Below the pieces are notes generated by a model. That model was not told the origin of the DNA, ran no database searches, and saw only the letters and a program-made list of their open reading frames with translations. From the NCBI GenBank assembly GCA_964017155.1, contig OZ024862.1:1950170-2014169 (forward strand): a stretch of DNA of 64,000 nt. Reading direction: 5' to 3'. How positions within the stretch are numbered: the stretch's first letter is position 1; each line of letters begins with the position of its first letter. A program made the position numbers and the translations under genes. The stretch is from Oasisia sp. SBJ-2009 (Eukaryota; Annelida; Polychaeta; Sabellida; Siboglinidae). Of the stretch, positions 52,401 through 64,000 are shown one piece after another.

Positions 52401-52995
52401 ACACATCAGGTGTGACCCCCTCCTCCTGTACACAGTACACATCAGGTGTGATCTTCTTCTGCTCTACACAGTACACATCAGGTGTGATCCCCTCCTCCTG
52501 TACACAGTACACATCAGGTGTGATCTTCTTCTGCTCTACACAGTACACATCAGGTGTGACCCCATCTTCCTGTATACTGTATACTTCAGGTCTGAAACCC
52601 TCCCCCTGTATAATGTACACATCAGGTCTGACCCACTCTTCCTGTACACAGTACACATCAGGTCTGACTCTCTCCACCTGTATAATGTACACATCAGGTC
52701 TGACCCCCTCCCTCTGTATATTGTTCACATCAAATGTGACACCCTCCCCCTGTATACTGTACATATCAGGTCTGACACCCTCCCCCTGTATACTGTAAAC
52801 ATAAGGTCTGACCTACTCCCCCTGTATACAGTACACATTAGGTCTGACCCTTTTCTCATGTACACAGTACACACGAGGGGCGACCCCCTCCTCCTGTACA
52901 CAATACACATGAGGTGTGACCCCCTCCTCCTGTACACAGTACACATCAGGTGTGACCCTTCTTGTATACAGTACACATCAGGTGTGACCCGCTCC
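49435..52995. repeat. 36-bp minisatellite array, left block
   Basis: The monomer is TACACATCAGGTGTGACC followed by CCCTCCTCCTGTACACAG (36 bp); 32-35-bp variants lose one to four C/T bases. About 95-100 monomers. Sub-families differ at GTGTGACC/GTCTGACC, CCTCCTCC/CCTCCCCC/CTTCTTCTG and CACAG/ATACTG. Because 36 is divisible by three and no stop falls in several frames, long open frames occur on both strands but are not genes. One monomer is inverted at about 49,562-49,599. Confidence 0.97.
49512..49599. repeat. Perfect 38-bp inverted repeat at a monomer inversion
   Basis: 49,512-49,549 is the exact reverse complement of 49,562-49,599, with a 12-nt loop. It is the only place in the left block where monomer orientation flips. 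Direction returns to normal at GATGTCTACATCAGG. Confidence 0.95.
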
Positions 52996-53012
52996 AGTAT
53001 ATATCGAGTGCA

Positions 53013-53135
53013 GGACAAAATCCCAACGGACAAAATCCCAACGGACAAAATCCCAACGGACAAAACCCCAACGGACAAAATCCCAACCGGACAAAATCCC
53101 AACCGGACAAAATCCCAACGGACAAAATCCCAACC
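53013..53135. repeat. 15-18-bp minisatellite GGACAAAATCCCAAC
   Basis: Eight copies of GGACAAAATCCCAAC joined by G, C or CG. It resembles the GGACAATTCCCCACT units in the ends of the MULE element at 54,135. Confidence 0.92.
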
Positions 53136-53175
53136 AATTTTAGATGGACTGTTGTATTAGACTTTCTCTGTGTAT

Positions 53176-53378
<203 letters not shown>

Positions 53379-54134
53379 ACGTTAGTGCTATCCAATGAAA
53401 CAACACCTAAACGCACACTGTAAAGGTGTTATCTCAAATGGAAAAATTTGCTCAACATCTACAATTAGATTAGTGCAGCTCAATGTTTATTTAGAAGCCG
53501 TTATTGCTAAGTAATCGAACAACACAAACGCACACTGTAAGGGTGTTATCTGAAAGGGAAAATATACTCAACATCTTCAATTAGATCAGGGCAGCTCATT
53601 GTTTGTACAGAATCTGATGTTTGTTGTGCCCCTGGCTTCTGCTCTCTCTGCCATCTGCTGTGGCTTCGCGGCACCAACCCAATCGTTTTTCAAACTGATC
53701 TATTGTGTATCTAGCGCTTGGTTTGTGTGGTGATTTCTTGAGTGTTTGCTTAAAACGTGACCAATTCCTTTGATTGCATTTAATTAACTTCAGGCCCAGT
53801 AAATTTTGGTGCAAAGCACTGTTTGTTTGTGCCGATATCAATCGCGTTTGTATCCTGCCTGTACTGAGCTTTACAAATAGTCCAGCACAGTGTCTTACCG
53901 ATCCGATAGTAACATATAGAATATTGAAGATATATATATATACAGCTGTTTCTCCAATTTGGAGACAATGTGACACTACCAGCATTTCATATCATTTTAT
54001 GGCATATCTCTAATCCTAGACTACTCGACACTGAACTACTTTTCGAAATACTCACAGATGCAGTAAATGTAGGATCACCTTAATGTTACCTGTAATTGCT
54101 ACCATCTAAATTCAAAGGAAACATCAATAGCAAC
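53379..54134. other. Spacer with a ~120-bp tandem duplication
   Basis: The block with ACGCACACTGTAA.GGTGTTAT, CTCAACATCT and TTAGAT.AG.GCAGCTCA occurs at about 53,405-53,490 and 53,525-53,608. The rest (53,620-54,134) has no recognised coding motif. Confidence 0.65.
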
Positions 54135-54335
54135 GGACAATTCCCCACTGGACAATTCCCCACTAGGACAATTCCCCACTGGACAATTCCCCACTAGGAC
54201 AATTCCCCACTGGACAATTCCCCACTCGGACAATTCCCCACTAGTATTGACATATTAGAACAGAATTCGTATTTTTCGTATTTTTTATTAAACTTTATTC
54301 ATCAATCATTTTCATACGTATTGACATATAAAACT

Positions 54336-54645
54336 GCTAGATTTATTTAAATCTTACACAATATCAGTGCACAGTTTGTGCATCTTTGACTGGAGTTTGT
54401 GGGTGTGGCGTCTTACACGCTTTGCTGGTGGCTCACCACGCAGGTTACTTAGTATGGCAGTGGCTGCTTGATTTATTTAAATCTTACACAATGGCCAATG
54501 CCCTTCAGTACGTCTGGGACAGTCTTGCTGTTGTCACGCCTGTCAGTGCACAGTTTGTGCAGCTTTGACTGGAGTTTGTGGGTGTGGCGTCTTACACGCT
54601 TTGCTGGTGGCTCACCACGCAGGTCACGTAGTAGGGCAGTGGCAA
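54336..54645. repeat. ~130-bp tandem duplication at the 3' end of the MULE gene
   Basis: ATTTATTTAAATCTTACACA, CAGTGCACAGTTTGTGC and TTTGACTGGAGTTTGTGGGT, followed by GTGGCGTCTTACACGC and GGTGGCTCACCACGCAGGT, all occur at 54,338-54,455 and again at 54,472-54,628. The copy nearer the array lacks ~45 bp present in the coding copy. Confidence 0.88.
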
Positions 54646-55654
54646 CCTGGGCCTGATCTTTCCGTATGCTATCAATGGCTCTCCATATGGTAGGGTGTGC
54701 GTGTCCAACTAGCTTTGCAAAGGCGTTGTTCCATCCTTCGCATATGTTGTTGGTTCTTGACCCCCCTTCAAGAGTAATGGAATTGACGTTCCATATGGGT
54801 GGTGGGTACATAGGAGGCATGCGACGCATCCTAAGTGGAGGGATGGATCCATCTAGAAGTTGTGGGGGCTGAATACGACGGAAGTCTCCGGACACATAGG
54901 TGTTGTCAAAGTAGTCCAGGAGAGGTTCAAGTCCTTCTGGTGTGTGCTCCCGTAGATATGTCATACCCTCAGGAACATCAGCCACTGGTAAAAAGGCGAG
55001 TCCATCCAGCATGCCACAGAAGAGTTTCACATCCTCCTCTTGTCTATATCGCTGTACAAGACCAATAGTCTGGATCTTCCTCCATGTGGCCTGTGTTAGG
55101 TGATAGAAGCAGCCATGTACATTGACTTGGGGTCCGAAGGATGACGTCACAGCATTAATCACAGCTTGCTCGAAATCAAGGGTGATGGTTGTTGGATCAG
55201 CCTGGAAACCGAGCTCTGTACATCTGTCTTGTATGGCAGTGAACAGTTCCTCGTAGGTGGACTGATGCTAAATAATGTTCGGCAGGAATGCATACACACA
55301 GGTCACAGCCGACTCTCCTAACGGTACGCGGATCACATACAGCTGAGTGAACAGTAGTGGTGCAACATTGAATGTTCCGTCCATATACCAGGAGTCAGAA
55401 CTAGCGAGGTGACGCAGGGCATTGTCAGTAGCAAACACTAACATCCTATTAGAGGAATCAACTCCACTGTCGTGGATGAGGAACTGTTCCTGGTCACTAG
55501 TCATTGTCCACTCCTCATCAAGTGTGAGATCACGAAGCGAAGCAGGGTTCTTGGGCATAGTCTTGGCACGTTCCCGTCTGAGAGAACGCTTCACAGTATC
55601 AGGATTACCGAGTTCTGCGCGCACCTCTACAGGGGTCTCAGTAGTGTGGTCCAC
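54473..55654 (-). pseudogene. MULE-type transposase, one in-frame stop
   Basis: One frame spans 393 codons with a single TAG at about 55,268-55,270. The DDE core is complete. The first Asp is in SWYMDGTFNVAP (~residue 92), the second in TITLDFEQAVINAV, the C/H motif is GCFYHLTQATW, and the Glu is in GGSRTNNICEGWNNAF. The C-terminal basic segment is PPAKRVRRHTHKLQSKLHKL. The N-terminal FLYWCH/FAR1-type zinc finger expected in many relatives is absent or lies beyond the recognised frame. Around the stop (AFLPNII*HQSTYEELF) the family usually has a short LPNK-type link, so only one or two changes silence it. Its 3' end is partly duplicated at 54,336-54,463. Confidence 0.88.
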
Positions 55655-56632
55655 TTAGGGCAGCAAGGCTGTCTGGTATGTGGCTTAGTAATTTAGTAGG
55701 CAGAACATTCTGATGGTCATTACGATTGCACATTGTGGTTGACTGGTTGTGCCGGTACATCAACTAATACGAAATACGAAAAATACGAATTCTGTTCTAA
55801 TATGTCAATACTAGTGGGGAATTGTCCGAGTGGGGAATTGTCTGTGTGGGGTCTGACCCCATCCCTCTGTAATCAGTACACATCAGGTCTGACCTCTCCC
55901 CCTGCGTACTGTATACTGTACACATCAGGTCTGACCCACTCTTCCTGTATACTGTACACATCAGGTCTAACCCCCTCCCCCTGTATACTGTACACATCAA
56001 GTGTGACACCCTCCCCCTGTATACTGTACACATCAGATCTGACACCCTCCCCCTGTATACTGTAAACATAAGGTCTGACCTACTCCCCCTGTATACTGTA
56101 CACACCAGGTCTGACCCACTCTTCCTGTATTCTGTACACATCAAGTCTGACCCCTCCCCCTGTACACTGTACACATAAGGTGTGACGTTTTCCCCCTGTA
56201 TACTGTACACATCAAGTCTGACCCCTCCCCCTGTACACTGTACACATAAGGTCTGACCTTTTCCCCCTGTATACTGTACACATCAAGTCTGACCCCCTCC
56301 TCCTGTATACTGTACACATCAGGTCTGACCCACTCCCCTTGTACACAGAACACATCAGGTCTGACCCATTCCCCCTGTACACAGTACACATCAGGTCTGA
56401 CCCTTTTCTCATGTACACAGTACACACGAGGGGCGATCCCCTTTTCCTGTACACTATACACATGAGGTGTGACCCTCTCCTCCTGTACACAATACACATC
56501 AGGTGTGACCCCCTCCTCCTGTACACAGTACATATCAGGTGTGACCCCCTCCTCCTGTACACAGTACACGTCAGGTGTGACCCCTCTTGTATACAGTACA
56601 CATCAGGTGTGACCCGCTCCTATATATATCAT

Positions 56633-56762
56633 GAGCCGTATTCACCCAGAGTGAACTGCCGTAACTGCCGATAGTAATTGAATACAGAATTACGTGCCGT
56701 TATCCGGCGGATACCGTTACCTCTGGGTAGGTAGGCTTACCCGGGCGACGTGAATATGACTC
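56633..56762 (+). mobile_element. 130-bp MITE-like block in the array, copy 1
   Basis: GAGCCGTATTCACCCAGAG at the left and CTCTGGGTAGG...GTGAATATGACTC at the right form short terminal inverted repeats. The interior is ATTGAATACAGAATTACG and CCGTTATCCGGCGGATACCG. It is unlike the array monomer. Confidence 0.8.
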
Positions 56763-57819
56763 CAGGTGTGAACCACTTCTCCTATACACAGTACACATCA
56801 GGTCTGACCCCCTCTCTCTGTATACTGTGCACATCTGGTATGACCCACTCATACTGTATATTGTACCCATCAGGTCTGACCAACTCCCCCGGTATACTGT
56901 ACACATCTGATCTTACCCACTCATTCTGTATACTGTACACATCAGGTCTGACCTCCTCTCCCTGTATACTGTACACATCAGGTCTGATCCCCTCCCCCTT
57001 TACACTGTATACTGCATACTGTACACATCATGTCTTACCCCTCCCCCGTGTACACTGTACATATCAGGTGTGACCCCCTCCCCCTGTACACTATGCACAT
57101 CAGGTCTAAGCCATTCCCCCTGTACACTGTACACTGTACACATCAGGTCTGACCCCCTGCCACTATATACTGTATGCATCAGTGCTGACCCACTCCCCCT
57201 GTACACAGAATACATCAGGTTTGACCCACTCTTCCTCTATGCAGTACACATCAGGTCTGACCCCTCCTCCAGTATACAGTACACATCAGGTCTTACGGCT
57301 CTTACCTCCTCCTCCAGTATACAGTACACATCAGGTGTGACCCACTCCTGTACACAGTACACATCAGGTCTGACCCACACCTGTACAAAGTACACATCAG
57401 GTCTAACCCACACCTGTACACAGTACACATCAGGTCTGACCCACACCTGTACACAGTACATATCAGGTCTGACCCACACGTGTACACAGTACACATCAGG
57501 TGTGACCCTCTTCTTCTGTACACCGAACAAATCAGGAGTGACCCCCTCCTCCTGTACACAGTACACATCAGGTGTGACCCCCTCCCCCTGTACACAGTAC
57601 ACATCAGGTGTGACTCCCTCCTGTACACAGTACACATCAGGTGTGACCCCTCCTCCTGTACACAGTACACATCAGGTCTGACCCACTCCTCCTGTACACA
57701 GTACACATCAGGTGTGATCCTCTTCTACTGTACACAGTACACATCAGGTGTGACCCCCTCCTCCTGTACACAGTACACATCAGGTCTGACCCCCTCCTCC
57801 TGTACACAGTACATATCAG

Positions 57820-57925
57820 GAGCCGTATTCATGTCGAGCAGATAAACCACCCAGAGGAACATGCAGTGACTGTCGATAGTAATTGAATACAGAATTACGT
57901 GCCGTTATCCGGCGGATACCGTTAC
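57820..57925 (+). mobile_element. MITE-like block, variant copy with different left half
   Basis: It begins GAGCCGTATTCATGTCGAGC, then ATAAACCACCCAGAGGAACA, and rejoins copy 1 from GATAGTAATTGAATACAG to GGATACCGTTAC. The right inverted end is missing. Confidence 0.75.
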
Positions 57926-59448
57926 ATCAGGTGTGACCCCCTCATCACGTACACAGTACACGTCAGGTCTGACACCCTCTTCCTCTATGCAGTACACATC
58001 AGGTCTGACCCCTCCTTCAGTATACAGTACACATCAAGTCTGACCTCCTCCAGTATACAGTACACATCAGGTCTGACCCACTCCTGTACACAGTACACCT
58101 CAGGTGTGATCCTCTTCTCCAGTACACAGTACACATCAGGTGTGACCCCCTCCTCCTGTACACAGTTCACATCAGGTATGACCCTCTTCTCCAGTACACA
58201 GTACACATCAGGTGTGACCCCTCCCCCTGTACACATCAGGTGTGACCCCCTCCTCCTGTACACAGTTCACAACAGGTATGACCCTCTTCTCCAGTACACA
58301 GTACACATCAGGTGTAACCCCCTCCCCATGTACAAAGTACACATCAGGTCTGACCCTCTCCCCCTGTATACTGTACACATCAGGTCTGAACCTTCCTGTA
58401 TACTGTACACATCAGGTCTGACACCCTCCCCCTGTACACTGTACACATCAGGTCTGACCCACTCCCCTTGTGCACAGAACACCTCAGGTCTGACCCATTC
58501 CCCCTGTACACAGTACACATCAGGTCTGACCCCATCCCTCTGTAATCAGTACACATCAGGTCTGACCTCTCCCCCTGCGTACTGTATACTGTACACATCA
58601 GGTCTGACCCACTCTTCCTGTATACTGTACACATCAGGTCTGACCCCCTCCCCCTGTATACTGTACACATCAAGTGTGACACCCTCCCCCTGTATACTGT
58701 ACACATCAGGTCTGACACCCTCCCCCTGTATACTGTAAACATAAGGTCTGACCTACTCCCCCTGTATACTGTACACACCAGGTCTGACCCACTCTTCCTG
58801 TATTCTGTACACATCAGGTCTGACACCCTCTCCCTGTATTCTGTACACATCAAGTCTGACCCCTCCCCCTGTACACTGTACACATAAGGTGTGACGTTTT
58901 CCCCCTGTATACTGTACACATCAAGTCTGACCCACTCTTCTTGTATTCTGTACACATCAGGTCTGACACCCTCTCCCTGTATTCTGTACACATCAAGTCT
59001 GACCCCTCCCCCTGTACACTGTACACATAAGGTGTGACGTTTTCCCCCTGTATACTGTACACATCAAGTCTGACCCCTCCCCCTGTACACTGTACACATA
59101 AGGTCTGACCTTTTCCCCCTGTATACTGTACACATCAAGTCTGACCCCCTCCTCCTGTATACTGTACACATCAGGTCTGACCCACTCCCCTTGTACACAG
59201 AACACATCAGGTCTGACCCATTCCCCCTGTACACAGTACACATCAGTTCTGACCCTTTTCTCATGTACACAGTACACACGAGGGGCGATCCCCTCTTCCT
59301 GTACACAATACACATCAGGTGTGACCCCCTCCTCCTGTACACAGTACATATCAGGTGTGACCCCCTCCTCCTGTACACAGTACACGTCAGGTGTGACCCC
59401 TCTTGTATACAGTACACATCAGGTGTGACCCGCTCCTATATATATCAT

Positions 59449-59578
59449 GAGCCGTATTCACCCAGAGTGAACTGCCGTAACTGCCGATAGTAATTGAATA
59501 CAGAATTACGTGCCGTTATCCGGCGGATACCGTTACCTCTGGGTAGGTAGGCTTACCCGGGCGACGTGAATATGACTC
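59449..59578 (+). mobile_element. 130-bp MITE-like block in the array, copy 2
   Basis: Essentially identical to 56,633-56,762, including the flanking TATATATATCAT and CAGGTGTGAACCACTTCT. It was therefore copied together with its array segment rather than inserted independently. Confidence 0.82.
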
Positions 59579-60698
59579 CAGGTGTGAACCACTTCTCTTA
59601 TACACAGTACACATCAGGTCTGACCCCCTCTCTCTGTATACTGTGCACATCTGGTATGACCCACTCATACTGTATATTGTACCCATCAAGTCTGACCAAC
59701 TCCCCCTGTATACTGTATACATCTGATCTTACCCACTCATTCTGTATACTGTACACATCAGGTCTGACCTCCTCTCCCTGTATACTGTACACATCAGGTC
59801 TGATCCCCTGCCCCTGTACACTGTATACTGCATACTGTACACATCATGTCTTACCCCCTCCCCCGTGTACACTGTACATATCAGGTGTGACCCCCTCCCC
59901 CTGTACACTATGCACGTCAGGTCTAAGCCATTCACCCTGTACACTGTACACATCAGGTCTGACCCCCTGCCCCTATATACTGTATGCATTAGTGCTGACC
60001 CACTCCCCCTGTACACAGAATACATCAGGTTTGACCCACTCTTCCTCTATGCAGTACACATCAGGTCTGACCCCTCCTCCAGTATACAGTACACATCAGG
60101 TCTTACGGCTCTTACCTCCTCCTCCAGTATACAGTACACATCAGATCTGACCCACTCCTGTACACAGTACACATCAGGTGTGACCCCTCCTCCTGTACAC
60201 AGTACACATCAGGTCTGACCCACACCTGTACAAAGTACACATCAGGTCTGACCCACACCTGAACACAGTACATATCAGGTCTGACCCACACCTGTACTCA
60301 GTACACATCATGTATGACTCCCTGCTCCTGTACACAGTACACACCAGGTGTGACCCTCTTCTTCTGTACAAAGAACAAATCAGGAGTGACCCCCTCCCCC
60401 TGTACACAGTACACATCAGGTGTGACTCCCTCCTGTACACAGTACACATCAGGTGTGATCCTTTTCTACTGTACACAGTACACATCAGGTGTGACCCCCT
60501 CCTCCTGTACACAGTACACATCAGGTCTGACCCACTCCTCCTGTACACAGTACAGGTGTGATCCTCTTCTACTGTACACAGTACACATCAGGTGTGACCC
60601 CCTCCTCCTGTACACAGTACACATCAGGTGTGACCCCTCCTCCTGTACACAGTACACATCAGGTGTGACCCCCTCTTCCTGTACACAGTACATATCAG

Positions 60699-60762
60699 GA
60701 GCCGTATTCATGTTGAGCAGATAAACCACCCAGAGGAACATGCAGTGACTGTCGATAGTAAA
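60699..60762 (+). mobile_element. MITE-like block, short variant
   Basis: GAGCCGTATTCATGTTGAGC to CTGTCGATAGTAAA, then directly back into array-like CCCCTTCCCCC. It matches the 57,820 variant but ends about 40 bp earlier. Confidence 0.75.
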
Positions 60763-63700
60763 CCCCTTCCCCCTTACACAGTACACATCAGGTCTGACCC
60801 ACACCTGGACAAAGTACACATCAGGTCTGACCCACACCTGAACACAGTACATATCAGGTCTGACCCACACCTGTACTCAGTACACATCAGGTCTGACCCC
60901 CTCTCCCTGTACACAGTACACATCAGGTCTGACACCCCTCTCCCTGTACACTGTACACTGTACATTGTACACATCAGGTCTGACCCACTCCCCCTGTACA
61001 CTGTACACATCAGGTCTGACCTCCTCTCCCTGTACACAGTACACATCAGGTCTGACCTCCTCTCCCTGTACAAAGTACACATCAGGTCTGACCCCCTCTC
61101 CCTGTACACAGTACACATCAGGTCTGACCTCCTCTCCCTGTACACAGTACACATCAGGTCTGACCTCCTCTCCCTGTACACAGTACACATCAGGTCTGAC
61201 CTCCTCTCCCTGTACACAGTACACATCAGGTCTGACCCCCTCTCCCTGTATACAGTACACATCAGGTCTGACCTCCTCTCCCTGTACACAGCACACATCA
61301 GGTCTGGCCCCCTCTCCCTGTACACTGTACACATCAGGTCTGACCCCCTCTCCCTGTACACAGTACACATCAGGTCTGACCCCCTCTCCCTGTACACGGT
61401 ACACATCTGGTCTGACCCCCTCTCCCTGTACACAGTGCACATCAGGTCTGACCCCCTCTCCCTGTACACAGTACACATCAGGTCTGACCCCCTCTCCCTG
61501 TACACAGTACACATCAGGTCTGACCACCTCTCCCTCTACACAGTCCACATCAGGTCTGACCCCCTCTCCCTGTACACAGTAAACATCAGGTCTGACCCAC
61601 TCCTCCTGTACACTGTACACATCAGGTCTGACCCCCTCCCGCTGTACACCTTACACATCAGTTGTGACCCCCTCCCCCTGTACACTTACACATCATGTGT
61701 GATCCCCTCCCCTTGTACACAGTACACATCAGATGTAGCCCCCTCCTCCGGTACACAATACACATCAGGTGTGATCCTCTTCTCCTGTACACAGTACACA
61801 TCAGGTCTGACCCACTCTTCCTGTATACTGTACACATCAGGTCTGAACCCCTCCCCCTGTATACTGTACACATCAAGTGTGACACCCTCCCCCTGTATAC
61901 TGTAAACATCAGGTCTGACACCCTCCCCATGTATACTGTAAACATAAGGTCTGACCTACTCCCCCTGTATACTGTACACACCAGGTCTGACCCACTCTTC
62001 CTGTATTCTGTACACATCAGGTCTGACACCCTCTCCCTGTATTCTGTACACGTCAAGTCTGACCCCTCTCCCTGTACACTGTACACATAAGGTCTGACCT
62101 TTTCCCCCTGTATACTGTACACATCAAGTCTGACCCCGTCCTCCTGTGCACAGTACACATAAGGTCTGACCCTTTTCTCATGTACACAGTACACATCAGG
62201 TGTGACCCCCTTCTTCTGAACACAATACACATGAGATCTGACTCCTTCCTCCTGTACACAGTACACATCAGGTCTGACCCTTTTCTCATGTACACAGTAC
62301 ACACGAGGGGCGATCCCCTCTTCCTGTACACAATACACATGAGGTGTGACCCTCTCCTCCTGTACACAATACAAGTCAGGGGTGAACCTCTTCTCCTGTA
62401 CACAGTACACATCAGGTGTGACCCCCTCCTCCTGTACACAGTACACATCAGGTGAGATCCTTGTCTCCTGTACACAGTGCACATCATGTGTGATCCCCTC
62501 CCCTTGTACACAGTACACATCAGATGTAGCCCCCTCCTCCGGTACACAATACACATCAGGTGTGATCCTCTTCTCCTGTACACAGTACGCATCAGGTGTG
62601 ACCCCCTCCTCCTGTACACAGTACACATCAGGTCTGACCCCCTCCCCCTGTATACTGTACACATCAAGTGGGACACCCTCCCCCTGTATACTGTACACAT
62701 CAGGTCTGACACCCTCCCCCTGTATACTGTAAACATAAGGTCTGACCCCCTCCTCCTGTACACAGTACACGTCAGGTGTGACCCCTCTTGTATACAGTAC
62801 ACATCAGGTGTGACCCGCTCCTATATATATCACAGGTGTGAACCACTTCTCCTATACACAGTACACATCAGGTCTGACCCCCTCTCTCTGTATACTGTGC
62901 ACATCTGGTATGACCCACTCATACTGTATATTGTACCCATCAGGTCTGACCAACTCCCCCGGTATACTGTACACATCTGATCTTACCCACTCATTCTGTA
63001 TACTGTACACATCAGGTCTGACCTCCTCTCCCTGTATACTGTACACATCAGGTCTGATCCCCTCCCCCTGTACACTGTATACTGCATACTGTACACATCA
63101 TGTCTTACCCCCTCCCCCGTGTACACTGTACATATCAGGTGTGACCCCCTCCCCCTGTACACTATGCACATCAGGTCTAAGCCATTCACCCTGTACACTG
63201 TACACATCAGGTCTGACCCCCTGCCCCTATATACTGTATGCATCAGTGCTGACCCAATCCCCCTGTATACAGAATACATCAGGTTTGACCCACTCTTCCT
63301 CTATGCAGTACACATCAGGTCTGACCCCTCCTCCAGTATACAGTACACATCAGGTCTTACGGCTCTTACCTCCTCCTCCAGTATACAGTACACATCAGAT
63401 CTGACCCACTCCTGTACACAGTACACATCAGGTGTGACCCCTCCTCCTGTACACAGTACACATCAGGTCTGACCCACACCTGTACAAAGTACACATCAGG
63501 TCTGACCCACACCTGAACACAGTACATATCAGGTCTGACCCACACCTGTACTCAGTACACATCAGGTATGACTCCCTGCTCCTGTACACAGTACACATCA
63601 GGTGTGACCCTCTTTTTCTGTACACAGAACAAATCCGGAGTGACCCCCTCCCCCTGTACACAGTACACATCAGGTGTGACTCCCTCCTTTACCCAGTACA

Positions 63701-63921
63701 CATCAGGTGTGATCCTCTTCTACTGTACACAGTACACATCAGGTGTGACCCCCTCCTCCTGTACACAGTACACATCAGGTCTGACCCACTCCTCCTGTAC
63801 ACAGTACACATCAGGTGTGACCCCCTCCTCCTGTACACAGTACACATCAGGTGTGACCCCCTCCTCCTGTACACAGTACACATCAGGTGTGACCCCTCCT
63901 CCTGTACACAGTACATATCAG

Positions 63922-63985
63922 GAGCCGTATTCATGTTGAGCAGATAAACCACCCAGAGGAACATGCAGTGACTGTCGATAGTAAA
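63922..63985 (+). mobile_element. MITE-like block, short variant, second copy
   Basis: Same sequence and same right junction (GATAGTAAACCCCTTCCCCC) as 60,699-60,762, 3,223 bp away. The shared junction shows duplication of a whole array segment. Confidence 0.78.
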
Positions 63986-64000
63986 CCCCTTCCCCCTTAC

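Larger units (their letters stand above)
54135..55851. mobile_element. MULE transposon with tandem-repeat ends
   Basis: The left end has about seven copies of GGACAATTCCCCACT (plus A or C), then CTAGTATTGACATATTAGAA and CAGAATTCGTATTTTTCGTA. The right end has the same unique block inverted (55,765-55,812), then two copies and a partial third of the tandem unit. The terminal inverted repeats therefore differ in copy number. It encodes one transposase. Its right edge abuts 36-bp array sequence directly; its left edge does not, so the array edge was rearranged. Confidence 0.85.
55852..64000. repeat. 36-bp minisatellite array, right block, with higher-order organisation
   Basis: The monomer family is that of the left block, with more GTCTGACC and CTGTATACTG variants. 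Long segments repeat: CCATCCCTCTGTAATCAG occurs at 55,861 and ~58,531, and CCTATATATATCA at 56,619, ~59,436 and ~62,820. The block GAGCCGTATTCATG occurs at 57,820, 60,699 and 63,922. Spacings are about 2.8-3.4 kb. 61,020-61,580 is a very homogeneous 36-bp run. The array continues beyond the window. All long frames in it (up to 386 codons) are period artefacts. Confidence 0.96.

Noticed and set aside
60745..61905. 386-codon plus-strand frame and overlapping minus-strand frames of ~250 codons
   Set aside because: They are pure translations of the 36-bp satellite. The period divisible by three keeps several frames open on both strands; there is no start context, domain or codon bias.

Overview
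This is a eukaryotic, almost certainly invertebrate animal, genome window. The evidence is GT-AG introns whose reading phases match, several non-LTR retrotransposons (LINEs) with animal-type reverse transcriptases, tRNA-derived SINEs, pogo-like and Mutator-like (MULE) transposases, a ZSWIM3-like gene with FAR1-like, SWIM, AT-hook and PHD parts, long TA/CA/GT microsatellites, and AT-rich intergenic DNA. The repeat flavour resembles marine invertebrates such as molluscs, but the species cannot be read from the sequence. No prokaryotic operon, rRNA gene or functional tRNA was seen.

Layout. 0-8 kb: a broken pogo-like transposase (minus), AT-rich DNA, and a two-exon pseudogene (minus) whose intron holds a diverged tandem repeat. 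8-26.4 kb: a nested stack of mobile elements. LINE A (minus) is followed by LINE B (plus). LINE B is split first by a 5.6-kb foldback-like element (11,398-16,984), whose ~630-bp inverted arms are built of tandem subrepeats, and then by a 6.7-kb element in a TTAA target (17,763-24,421). Removing each insert with one target copy brings the LINE B frame back into register at both junctions, so the order of events is readable. 26.4-28.6 kb: CG-richer sequence with a dyad-symmetric 35-bp minisatellite. 28.6-36.4 kb: the one apparently intact protein gene, four exons on the minus strand encoding 911 residues. It is a MULE/ZSWIM3-type protein that has lost the middle of its RNase H-like domain and carries an in-frame coding minisatellite, an AT-hook and a C-terminal PHD finger. 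Its first intron hosts a second foldback-like element and an AT-rich non-autonomous element. 36.5-36.7 kb is an assembly gap. 37-49 kb: TIR elements, LINE tails, three relatives of a GGGCGTCGATC-ended non-autonomous element, SINEs and minisatellites. 49.4-64 kb: a very long tandem array of a 36-bp monomer that runs off the window. It is interrupted at 53.0-55.85 kb by a CA microsatellite, minisatellites and a MULE transposon with a near-complete transposase. The right part is arranged in ~2.8-3.2-kb higher-order segments that carry copies of a small MITE-like block.

Most long open frames at 49-64 kb are artefacts of a monomer whose length is divisible by three. The main biological content is the SWIM/PHD gene, the nested transposon history, and three element families whose inverted ends are made of tandem repeats.
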